Part shown: positions 37,501-48,501 of the stretch, piece by piece
Position numbering within the stretch: the first letter of the stretch is position 1
How the letters are laid out: the number at the start of each line of letters is the position of its first letter
Assembly: GCA_034336665.1 (NCBI GenBank)
Contig: CM067570.1
Span: 16,227,502 to 16,291,501 of the forward strand
Source: Luscinia megarhynchos
Lineage: Eukaryota; Chordata; Aves; Passeriformes; Turdidae
DNA: 64,000 nucleotides
Direction: 5' to 3'
Made by a program: the position numbers and the translations under genes
The notes under the pieces: generated by a model
Told to the model about the DNA's origin: nothing
Seen by the model: only the letters and a program-made list of their open reading frames with translations
Database searches by the model: none

Positions 37501-38168
37501 TTATTAGTAAAACTTAGTGCACATATTTTACACATATTTTGAATACTATGCTTGGTCTGAAATAAAATTTTAAAATTACAAAGTAGAGTTAAAAGTAACT
37601 AGTGATACTGTCACATCTGAGATCCACGAACTGAAGCACCCCCTTCAGAGGGAGCTAAGAGAGGAGACAGAATCATTTATTCCTCTGCACTGAAATAAAG
37701 CAGATGTGTTTTCAGTCAGTAATGCTGCAATTTAATGTAACTTTTGGCGTGACATCTGAAGTGCCAGTGTGCTGTGTTCTGCTTCACAGCCACCCTCACA
37801 GCACTAAAGATACTAAAGTGGATTCTGAGAGAATTTTCATCCTTTATTTTGCTGTCTGCTTTCCTTCCCTCGTCATCATACCTTCCCTTTCTCTTCTCCT
37901 AAAGGAGGTCTTATAATAGAACAAAAATACAAACAAATTCTTCCTTACACTAATCACTACATTACAATAATAAAGAAGCACTAAGAGGGATTTTGTAGCA
38001 AAAAATCGTAATAATATGAAAAGAAGCCAGGATCATTCTTTTTCACTTTCTTAACAGGAAAAGTGGAAATTAATAACAACAATAATGAAGAAGCAGGAAA
38101 AGAAGAAGCCATTTTCAGCATATGTATTCCACTTCCATGAAAATCCTTTCTAAAATTCATAGCAGCTT
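34545..38168. other. Non-coding sequence, no gene seen
   Basis: AT-rich DNA with short frames only. A small CpG-containing patch at 36864-36894 has three CpG and a hairpin GTGCC/GGCAC around TCG (36882-36894); it shares the word GCCTCGG with the CpG cluster near 17.56 kb. Nothing else stands out. Confidence 0.6.
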
Positions 38169-38205
38169 ATATGTTGCCTTACCAATGACATTGGTAACAA
38201 CATAT
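38169..38205. repeat. Strong inverted repeat, 17-bp arms
   Basis: ATATGTTG (38169-38176) pairs with CAACATAT (38198-38205), and TTACCAATG (38179-38187) pairs with CATTGGTAA (38189-38197). The only unpaired bases are CC at 38177-38178 and A at 38188. As DNA it is a near-perfect palindrome able to form a cruciform; as RNA the innermost pairs would open to make a loop. No open frame or known RNA family is associated. Confidence 0.95.
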
Positions 38206-41200
38206 GATGGCTTAAATGAAAGTTCATAAAATAGGTATATCTGTTAAATAAGCTCAGTTGCTCTGAAATAGCTCTCAGAGTCCTCTGGTATAGCTGCAGT
38301 CCTGTTTAAAAAAACCAACCAGCCAAGGAAAAACTTGCAAACACATTTCCAGTGATCATAAGAGTAGAAGTTTTACTTCCAGGGAGCCCTTAGGAAATAC
38401 AAGAGAATATTTTTAACCAAACTAGATGCACACAATTTCTTTAGAGTGAAGAGAAAGAGGTTCTTCCACTGGGCAATTCAAGCACTTGAATATTTGCCAT
38501 GAATCTGCACTGAAAGAAAGCTACTTCTCAATTAATTATATAGGAAGCATGAGGACATTAGCCAGCTAATGAAACTGGGTGAAATTAGGACCTTTAATTC
38601 ACTAAGCTGAATATTCTGTCAGGTTTTCTGCAAGCTGCTGGTGCTTATGCTTTCAATGTGTCAACCATTTTTTGAAATATATTTAATCTTTTATGTAATT
38701 CAACATTACTGAAACTTTATCACTAACATTTTCTATACATGAAACATGTTATATGACAAAGGTTTAGCTGGAAATATTTTATAAGAATTAACCCCTCATG
38801 AATTTTTTAATAGAGCTCTCCTTTATAGGCACAGATAGTTAAATGTAACTTGTACAGATCACTAAGACATTGGAATGCACTAATATTCCTGCAAAGCAAA
38901 ATGTTTTCTGCCTTCCTATCTTCAGAGTCTACTGCGTAATTTAGCATTTTGCAACTATTTCTTAGAAATGGTAAAAGATTATTGTTAAAGATGTGCAGTA
39001 GATTATTTGGATAAAAGTAAGTTACTATGTTCCATTTATTTACTTCCAAGGTGTGCCAATAGCAACAAAAAAAAGGGAGGAATATATTGCCTTACTGCAA
39101 AGAACAAAAAATACATGCAAAATTCAAGAAATCACAAATTCAAGCCCTTATTAATTCAAGCTTCTGCCACTGATTTAACTGAAACCAGATTTCAGACCTA
39201 AATGATAAATTACCTTAAATATAATTCTTTTCTACTTCATGATAATATGAATAACTGTAAAATACCCTAGAAATCTGAGGGAAAATAGCCAAACTCTAAT
39301 ATTATGTCCTTTCTGTTATATTTATTGACTGCAAAGGCACAACCAGTAGAAGTGAGAATTGTGAAATCCAGCAATGTATGGGGAAAAGGAAAAGAAGATG
39401 CAGGTACATTTTTTAATTCATTATAAGCAATGCTCTGCTGCACAGTGCGTCTGCCAGTGATTGGAAAGTGAAAGAAGTTAAAAAGAGTAGACCTGTATAA
39501 TTTGAAAATAGAGAAATAACACTATACATATAACTAGGATCCACAGGAGCTTGGCAGTGAACCAAAAAGTGTATGCTTATACTAAATAACCAACTACACA
39601 TGACCTCATTATCACCAAGAGAATGTCTGGTACACACACACTTCAAATATAGACTTTGGCAGTGCCCTAATTTTTTTAAGTTACTTGCCAAAGCTTACAG
39701 TGACAATATTTAATGCACAGTTAAAGGTTAATCAATGTAACAATACTTACAGGAGTCTACAAAAAGCTTGAAATTGTAGAACTGGCAAGGATGATTGCTG
39801 ATTTATCATAATTGATCATGAAACTTACTGCTCTGGAGAGATTTCACCAATGCTCTGCCACAAGAAGAATTTTGAGCTCAGCAGTAGATGAAAGCAAGAT
39901 TGTTACCCATCAAACTCTATAGGTTCCAGCTGTTGGAAATGCCATCTCAGAGGCTGAAACTCTGGAGTGGAGAGAAAAAGCACTTAAGAAATGGCTCCAA
40001 AATGATGGACTTTCCTTCTGCTCTTGAGCTGGGACTGGGAGACCAGGCAGGGGAGTAAGCAAAATCCAAGGTAAATCCCTGCAGACAGCAAGGCTCTCCA
40101 CGGGAGTGATCATGAAGAGCTGTTTAAAGGGATGCTCTTTAGTCAAGGACCAAGATGAAGATATACAAGAAGAGGAAAATGAGAGAGCTTAAAAGATGGG
40201 GAATAAATGAGAAGGATTCATTTGGCTTGAGGATTCCTGTTTCTGAAGGCAGAAAAGAGTCTCTGTTGAGACTTTTTGAGAGCAGACAGCAGGAGAAGTT
40301 CTCCAGTAATGTCTGCTGTTCACTTGCCTTCTTAATTCAGGAAAGACAGGAATTTCATTGTTTGCTTAAAAACCCAAGTAGACAAAGGTGTATGCCTCCC
40401 CAGCAACGAGAATGCAAAGTCAGGGCTTGGGCTAATTGTCTGGATTAGGTTGGTAAAAGTCTGGAAAGTCCTGCTCTTCTTAAATAAGACGAAAAAAGGT
40501 ACATAGCTATAGGTAGGGCTTTTTACTTGTTTTCTTCATCACCTTCTCAGAAACTCATCTAAATTATGGCAACAAAGACCTACTAGAGAATATGCTATGA
40601 AGACACTTTAATATCAAAGCATCTAATTTATTTTCAACTGAACATTCTAACTGTAACAGTTTGAGATACACAGTTATGTATGCACAAATTTAAAAATATG
40701 ACTTACATAGAAGTGACTGAAAAACAAAGGTATTTTATTCAAAATATCTTACCTTTCACAAAGAATATTCATATTTTTATTTGTTTTTCCTTTTTTAATT
40801 AAATCTTGTTTCAAGATACTGTTGAATTGTGGAAAAGGAAGAATCTTAATAAGTAAGTATGAATCTTAATGAGTAAATACTTGGTATATCAGATATACTT
40901 ATTCAAAAATAGTTGTTTTTGTCTTAGGAGTAATTTTTTAAAGTCAAAATCAGTCACGCCTAATGGATCTTCTGGGAATTCTTAAGAATTACTTTACTTT
41001 TTCAGATGTTTTCAAGCTATATGTTCCCATGTATAAGGAAATATATATAGTCTTCACTCATATCCTGTTAAATATAACAATGTGTGAGTAAGAGTTATGA
41101 CCATACTGTCTGCTCACACCACTGATTCATACAGAGAAGTTGCTCTACTGGGCTCTTTCTCTTTTCCTAAAATTGAGTGCTATCAGCAAACAGCAGGCAA

Positions 41201-44023
41201 CAAGACTTGGAGCTTCTAGATCTAGTGCAAAATTCCATAAAATTGATTGACTCATCCAGCAGCTTTAATGAGATTTGGGTCAATCCTTTAAAACTCTCTT
41301 TGCCTTCAACAGTAATTTCCTTATACTGGCTGCAGTTTTAAATCATACCTCAAACCTCAAAACCTCAACTCAGGGGACCACCATTTACTTAGGTAGTAGA
41401 TTTTCTCTGACTGTGTTTAGAACAGCAAATACTGTGGTCAAACAGTGAAGAGTCAAATAGTTGGGACTGAGGAGATCTGAAGTTTCCACTGTGTATTTTC
41501 CTTATTTTCCTTTTCTCTTTTTTCCTTTTTTTTTTTCCTTTGGACTATCTGCAGTGCTCTCCTCAACTGAATCGCAGTCCTTTTGCAGCTGGAGTGTGTT
41601 AGATGTGTTCCTGTTTTGCACCTTGCAGTTTAGTTTCACTCCAGAGGAATTAATTTGCATTCCTTGTATTAACTAGAATGTTACCAAGAGAAAAATCTAC
41701 TTCCTCTTGCCACACACACACACTCTACATATCAAAGCAGGGGGAACACTCCCTCTTGCTCCAGTAAATACCTTGAAAAGTAATATGTTGCAATAATACA
41801 AATTTCCCAGTATTAAACTTCAGGAACATCATATTTAGCCAAACTCAGAGCTCTGAAAGATTAAAGCTATAGAGTTAAGGTAAAAACAAAAAACAACTGA
41901 ACTAATAACTACTGTTCTGTTTATATATTAGAAAAACTAATATGTGTTAAAGTCACAAAAAACCCCCAACAAATACTACCTTGAATTATTATTAATTTAT
42001 ATACATAGCTATTCAGAAAAAAACCCCACAGCCAATACAAAAGCTATTACGAAATTCAGCAGTTTTGCTTTACACAAAAGTTGATATCCTCCATCAAATA
42101 GCACCAATGTGTTTTGTATGCTTAGAAAAGCCTTCTGATCTGTGTTTGTCATTCTCAAACATAAAGATTGCATCTTTGATTTTGCTAGCATTGGTATTTG
42201 AAAGTATAATCAACACAGAAATGCTCAGGTTTGACAAGTGGTATAAGATTTCAGTAAACATATCTTCTCTCAGAGAGATATTGGAAACAGATAATATTAA
42301 GGGAAATTTCACTGCCTGGAACCCTGATCTTCAAAGAGAATATTAGTAGAGATTGAAATCAGAATGGACATTAGAGATATTAAATGCAAATAAGGCTTCA
42401 GTGCAGGCTCAAAGACACAATTAAATTATGAAAATATACACAAGTTCAGTAAGTGAAAAACATAAAATGCTTTGGGATGGAAGGCTGTGTATACATAAAC
42501 TTATTATTGCTAGATTAGTATTAGGAGTTAGGTGTAATATTTTGGTAATATTTAAATGGAAAGCCCTGATTTATCAAAACTAACATGCTTTGGGAAAACT
42601 TTCAAAGCAAATATATGGAGTCCACATAGCCTGCTTCCAACAAAGCAGACCACCACCATGGGCCAGAGTGGACACTGTAAATTTTGTACATGTATGCTTT
42701 TGCCATTTACACCTAGATGATGATGTTTTCACACCTGCTCATGTTGCTGAAAAATCAAGCTGGTCAGAACCTAGAACAGGATGAGAACAGATTGAGTGCA
42801 CACTCAAGGTGTGTAATTGTGTAATTGGTTCCCAAAGAAACTGAAAAAAGTGGGGAGTCTCTGGACTTTGGGGAACTTTTTTGTTTTGTAGACAAGTTCA
42901 TTATAGCATATAGCCAACCCTCCCACTAATTGGTGCCTTTAGTTTTCACCTCCTTACAAGCAGGATTGTGGGGTTTTTTACCTCATGTGATGAACTAGTA
43001 ATTGACAACTTGTCCAGTTGTGATAGATTTATAAAATATTGTCTTCTAACTGCTCAGTAAATGTGAGGTGAAATGAAAATTTTACAAATACCTTATATTT
43101 AAATGGGATGCTGGCAAATTAGCATAAAACTTAAGTGAAACTACATAAATACAGAGAGCAATGAATTTAGATACTGTGGGATTTCCGAGAGAGGACTTTC
43201 CTTTTTCAACTATTTTTTTTAAAACCTTGCTTTTATCCTGTTTGGTTCTTGCATACAGACAAGTTTTACTTGGGCATTTTTGAGGTGTCAGTAGGAAATA
43301 ACTGGGCTATAGACAAACCTGCTACTATTGCCTAACATAACAGATAACTGCAGCTCATTGAATAGCACCTTGTAGCACCTTATGGGAGAAGGGGAATCCC
43401 ACAATTCTTGCTGGAAACATTATCTTCCCTTCCCTCTCGCCCTCAAATTAACTGAATAGAAACAGGAGACAAAACCTATAGGGCACAGCTTATAGAATCA
43501 AAATTTTAAATCTAAATAGTTTACACTCCGAAGGCAAACTGAAAGGCATTCACAGAATGACTCATGTCCTCATACATGTGCCAAACCACTAATCTGCCTG
43601 TAGATTATATTCGTAATTATGCAGGGAAAAATACTAGTCTCCTGCAGTGTTTCAATACAGTTATTTTTTCCTACCCTGGGTCACAGAGCCACAAACAGAA
43701 GTAAATGGTAAAAAATCAGTACTTAAACGTTCAAAACCACCTTGTTGCAGACATCTAAATGCATGTGGTATCAAATCCCTCTGTCTCGTACAATTGTCAA
43801 GTATAACTTTCCATGCCTAAAATTTATAAAAAACTTCAGGCAGTTATGTGAGAGAGAACACTGTGATCATGGGATACTGCTGTTTCCAATTCTTCTGTGG
43901 GTTAACAATAAAGGGGATTTTCTCTCTAATTAAGAAGCAATGAAACATCCCCTCTCCCCAAACAAATAAAGGTTACTCAGTTGTAATCTTATCTTTTGAC
44001 TTGTTCTTTTGTGACATAACCAG
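38206..44023. other. Non-coding sequence, no gene seen
   Basis: Contains short CA runs at 39632-39641 and 41711-41722, a CCTCAA-type repeat at 41348-41368, a pyrimidine-rich stretch at about 41497-41541, a fold-back TTGAGTG/CACTCAA at 42792-42807 followed by an 8-bp tandem GTGTAATT (42811-42826), and a 10-bp tandem TAGCACCTTG/TAGCACCTTA (43363-43381). Frames at 39910-40448 have no recognisable product. Confidence 0.65.
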
Positions 44024-44096
44024 ATGTGAACAGCCACATAGCAAAGAACTCAGGCCAGGCAGGAAGAAAACTCAAAGGTCGCAGAATTCTCCAAAA
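44024..44096 (+). other. Exon-like segment, coding status unsupported
   Basis: It follows a pyrimidine-rich stretch ending in AACCAG (to 44023) and precedes a donor-like AAAA|GTGAGT (44097). Two of three frames are open over its 73 bases; one predicts a Lys/Arg-rich peptide and the other a similarly basic one. Neither is recognised. Chance accounts for open frames of this length, so it is only a candidate cryptic or lncRNA exon. Confidence 0.1.
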
Positions 44097-44138
44097 GTGA
44101 GTCTCCAGACTCAGTTACTATGTAAACTCTATGCTTCT

Positions 44139-44157
44139 TAAGTCTTTTAAAGACTTA
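44139..44157. repeat. 19-bp odd palindrome
   Basis: TAAGTCTTT (44139-44147) and AAAGACTTA (44149-44157) are perfect reverse complements around one central T. It lies 43 bases after an exon-like segment. No function is assigned. Confidence 0.9.
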
Positions 44158-44586
44158 GTACAAGTGGCTTGTGGTTTAATCTTTTAATTCCATTGCTCCA
44201 TAAGTTCCCTTGTAGGTTCATTGAGCAAGGAATTCAGCCTAGCTATTTGGGGCCCTTTATTCTAGAAGGGGCTGGGTATGAAAAAATCTGCAGTACTGAA
44301 GCTTCTAGAAGAGTTTGGAAACTAACTTCCAAATGTATGTGACATAAAAGTCATTATCTCTCAGGGATGCTTGTGTTTCAAACTGTTCACATTTACAATC
44401 AGATGCTTGCCATAGGAGACGCTCCCTATCAGCAAACATCTGTGGAATGTACTCAAGCAGTTACAGCTAAACATACAAATTTGTGCCACCAGGTCGGGGG
44501 GGAAAAAAAAAAAAGGAAAGGCAAAAATAACTTTCACATTTTTTAAGATGTTTTATAGGTACAGTGCATGGTTGTAAAATTCACAG

Positions 44587-44647
44587 ATTTGCATGCTGAA
44601 AATCTTCAAAATATGCATATGCATATTCCTGATTCCTCTAATAATCC
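44587..44647. promoter_or_regulatory. Candidate POU-factor binding cluster
   Basis: A perfect octamer ATTTGCAT lies at 44587-44594. Eighteen bases after its end is ATGCATATGCAT (44613-44624), inside an 18-bp perfect palindrome (44610-44627). That 12-mer is the MORE sequence to which POU-domain proteins such as Oct-1, Oct-4, Oct-6 and Pit-1 bind as dimers. A TAATCC word (44642-44647), the OTX/CRX-type core, follows. Two perfect POU sites of different class within 40 bases fit an enhancer, but binding and conservation cannot be judged from one sequence. Confidence 0.35.
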
Positions 44648-46475
44648 TAACATAGATTATAAAATGGCTTTAAAGTAAATCTGGTTTATCATAGGTAGCC
44701 AGACTTGGTTAATACCCTGAAGTTAATGGTTATATGTTGAATAAAATAATCAAGGTGGATAAAGCACCTGAAGAAGAGAAGCTTTTACCTTGTGGTTTCT
44801 TGGAGAAGGAATACACAGGCAATAGCCAGAGGCAGACCACAGCCTGGCAAGAAGGAACCAATAAATTCTGCTTTTGATGTGATGTTTGAAATATATATAG
44901 GGAAGTTGGTTCTTTGCGTGAATCTAGAATATTTTACTGATTTACATATGTTTTATTTCCATAAAACTTAGGTTTGTAAATTTGAGCAAAATTAATAACA
45001 GTATGAAAAAACATGTGACAGCTATCCCAATTGTTTAAAAGTCTTTAACACTGAAAACATAAGTACTGATGTATTTTATATTAAAAGGTACCTTAGCTGT
45101 ATCCTAAAGCAGTTTCAGACAAAACAATATAGGTTGAAAGTCAATATATGACATAATAATTCTTAGATCATATTTAGTAAAATTTGATATTACTATAAAA
45201 TATGTAATTAGTACATTAAAATATTTATTAATACCAAAATTGAAATATTTTAAATTTTAAAACTTTTTAATCGGTAAAGAAGCAACAACTCCTACAGAAT
45301 ACAAGGAAAAATTAGACTTTTTCTTGTCTCCCTTGAGTTTCTGATTTTTTAAATAACATACCACAAACACAAGTGAAATGATTTTGCAAGCTTAATTTTA
45401 TCCTAAAATTGTGCTTGCCCATTGCCAGTAGTAGTGAACTGTCATGAGCACACAATTTCATGTGGCAGATATGCTGTACCACTGAACCATTTGGAGTCAG
45501 CAGGGCCAATTTTTCTCAAGAGAAAATCCCATTCATGCAAGAATTTAGAATATGTTTTCATTTCAAAGTAAATCCATATCCTTATTTTGGTGTGGCTCTG
45601 CCTAGCCATAAACTATGATTTGCATTCCTCCACTCAACCTCAAGCTGGCCAGTTCCATGGAGCAGGTTTCATTGATCTAATCAGGCTCAGTCAGAACGTG
45701 GGCTGCTCTGTCTGAGCAGCAGTGCAGTGCCTTCCCTCAGTTAAACTCTGTGTGCCCAGAGGAATACTGAACTTATTCAAGAAATTTACTGGCAAAAAAA
45801 AAATGTAGAGAACTTTTTTTTAAATGTGGGTCACTATCCTTCTCAGAGTACATGGCATATGTTTGCAGAAATCCCCGTGAAATGCACAGGTGAACACAGT
45901 ATGTCTAAAGTAACTTTGATATAAATTTAGGGTTCACACCTTAAGGAAACTGGTTGATGTGCTCATATGTGTCGGCAGTGACCTGAGGTAACACTGCAGA
46001 GCTGATACTCATTATTATGAAGCACATTTCCATCCTCTCATCCAAGCTTTCAGAAGATAATCTCGCCCACCTTCTCCTTTTATGTCATGTTCAACCACCT
46101 AAGATAATTATGCAACCTTCTACTCAAGTGTAGAAAAGTATTCTTCTAGAAAAGTGGAACTCTTACATGGCATGTTAGCTTGTAAGATACTTTTAGCTAT
46201 CAAGTTTTTTCTTAGCCACAGTACCAGTATTAACTGCGTCTTGGAATCAGCAGTGTGCTGGTTCTGGAAAATCTGATTATGAAACGTTACTTCTGTTAAA
46301 TGATGGTGAAACACTTTAAAAATCTATGCTCTAGTTGCACAGTAGAGTTGAACATGTTGGAACAATCTGCCACAGTGTTCAGGGATTGTTGCAACTGAAC
46401 CACAAAATGCATGGCAAAGGCTAGAAACTCTTGCCTGTCTTAATAAGAGGCCTTATTTTGGCTCCTTTCTGTCAG

Positions 46476-46503
46476 TTTGAAGTGGGGGCGTTCCCCCCTC
46501 AAA
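46476..46503. repeat. GC-capped hairpin in AT-rich DNA
   Basis: TTTGA (46476-46480) pairs with TCAAA (46499-46503), and GGGGG (46484-46488) with CCCCC (46493-46497) around the tetraloop CGTT. AGT and one C are unpaired between the stems. The G/C block is unusual for its surroundings. Confidence 0.8.
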
Positions 46504-48059
46504 ACGATGTCTTGCAAGACACAAGGCTCTATTATTTTATAGGTGTTCATCATAGCAAATAAAAACAAAGATTATGAAAAGGTTTTTAATTAGATTTTCT
46601 TAACTAGTATTGTTAAATTAATGGCTGTCCAATTCAAAGACAGCTCTACAACTTAATTTATCAAATACCTATGATGTTTTTGTAATCACATTTATCAAAT
46701 ATGTTATTTATTTGTGAACTTAAGGAAGGACACCATCTTTTTTATATTAATATACTATTCTTCAACTCAGGATTACAAAGCAACAATATCCCCAGTTTAT
46801 AAGAGCTAGAGTTGGAGCATTTTGAAGGGAAAATGGCTTGAATAGTCACAAGGTAATCCCAAACCCCCAAATCTTCTAAACCTCAATTTTTGGGACAAGA
46901 ATATCTCCCTTGGTTCCTGGGTTTATATTAAAGTCTATATGTATCAAATATGTTGGCTATATCATGTTTCAGAGGGCTCACAAACTCATGCAAAATGTGA
47001 AAGTTACAGATGTATGTGTTAACCTCAGTTTACCACTTAGTGAGAATCCCTTTTGCTAAATCATGTGAACCTCTCATTAGAAACTGAATTGTCTTCCCTT
47101 TCTAATCGTGAAGCCAACTGTTGTTTGCTAATGCATTTCAAGTATCTTTCCTAAACATGGGTTTCAGCAATCAGCTATGACTCTTTCCTCTACAAATTAA
47201 CCATCTCTGGCTTTCCTATCTGTTTCTGTTTGTACATGTGATATCCAAGCTCTCCTCAACTGGAAGAAAATGTTAGATAAATCTCATAGACCAAGCACTC
47301 TTTTAAAAGTGCAGTTCAATAAAAAAACAGAAACATTTTGTGGTGATGCTTCTTAATGGGTTTGTGATAAACACTGTGGAGGGGCACAGAGCATCATTAA
47401 TGCCAAATGGTGAGAGCCATAAGTTCTGCAGCCCTGTGCAGCATCACATTTGTCACTCACATGCCCCTTCACTGTTTTTACAGATATTTTGAAAATGTTC
47501 CAATGCATGCACAGGTTTCTAGTAAAAATGGGCTTATGTATGGATGGTAAATAAAGTATTTTTTACTGTAAATAATTAAGATAATTTGGGAACATGTTCT
47601 TATACATTCTCAGGCAAAATTCTTGCTCACCAAGTTAGTCAGGCATACACAAAAATTAATTTCAAGCCAAGATAATAAGACTTACTTTGAAATGAATGTT
47701 GAACACATTTTTCTGGCATGGTCACACATTTGTTTTCATGCTGTCAGTTTGGGTTTGACATTAAAATCTCACAGAAATACAGACTTAGACTTCAAATATA
47801 TTTTGTGTTTTTCTTCGGTAACTTTTTTAAAAAGGAGATATTCTTGTGAAACAGTTTGATTTCAACAGAACTGTATTTTTCCAACAATTAAAATATTGCC
47901 AGAACATTCTTAGCACTGCTGAGAAGGAAGGTGAGATGGATAACACTTCTATATGAAGCTTCTGGTTCTCAAAAATCACATATCAAAATACTTTTTTCCT
48001 GTTCTACTTGCTTCTCCAACTGCATTATCACATAAAAACTAAATTCTACTGCCTTTTCC

Positions 48060-48441
48060 CTCAGAACTTGGCTATGTGAGCTGGGAAGACTGCAAGACTG
48101 TGAGACATGAAAAACAAAGTGGTATCTCTCTACAAAGTGAGGGTATTATGGGACACGAGGCTACTGCTACCCTGCACCCACAAGACAAGCAGTGCTTAAG
48201 GAGGCTGGAAAAACAGAGCTTCCCCTTGTGGGAGCAAACACATGGAGGCTGCCATCAGGGAGAGGATTTAACTCCTTAACCCTTGGGACTATAGGGGTGA
48301 CCCAAGTGTGATCACAGCTCAGGTGAGACCTGTACAACCTTCACCTGGGACACTGATGCTGTGTAAAGGGAAGATGCAGCTGCAGCTGAGAGGAGCCCAG
48401 CAGTGAAAAGCACCCTCCACTGAAGTCTCCCCTCTAATCAG
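48060..48441. other. GC-richer patch, no gene supported
   Basis: GC content rises relative to the flanks. A 67-codon plus-strand frame (48076-48279) has no recognisable domain. The patch ends in a pyrimidine-rich CTCCCCTCTAATCAG that looks like a 3' splice site. It could belong to a non-coding transcript. Confidence 0.45.
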
Positions 48442-48501
48442 ACTAAATTTATTCCGATACAGCTTCACACCCCGGACCCACGGATGATTCATGTAACATA
48501 G
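48442..48501 (+). other. Exon-like segment, probably non-coding if real
   Basis: Good acceptor-like sequence precedes it (to 48441), and ATAG|GTAAGC gives a good donor at 48502. The 60 bases contain three CpG, notable in this CpG-poor window. The first frame is open until a TAG in its final triplet; the other two are closed by TGA or TAA. This fits a non-coding exon better than a coding one. Confidence 0.15.

Larger units (their letters stand above)
44097..48059. other. Non-coding sequence, no gene seen
   Basis: Holds a G7/A12 run at 44496-44514, a very AT-rich stretch at about 45121-45275 that resembles matrix-attachment-type DNA, a hairpin GCTGCTC/GAGCAGC at 45702-45720, an octamer ATTTGCAT at 45617-45624 and the structures listed separately. 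Open frames are short and without recognisable domains. Confidence 0.6.

Noticed and set aside
44488..44502. CTCF-like CCACCAGGTCGGGG
   Set aside because: Two core mismatches and the match depends on the adjoining G run.
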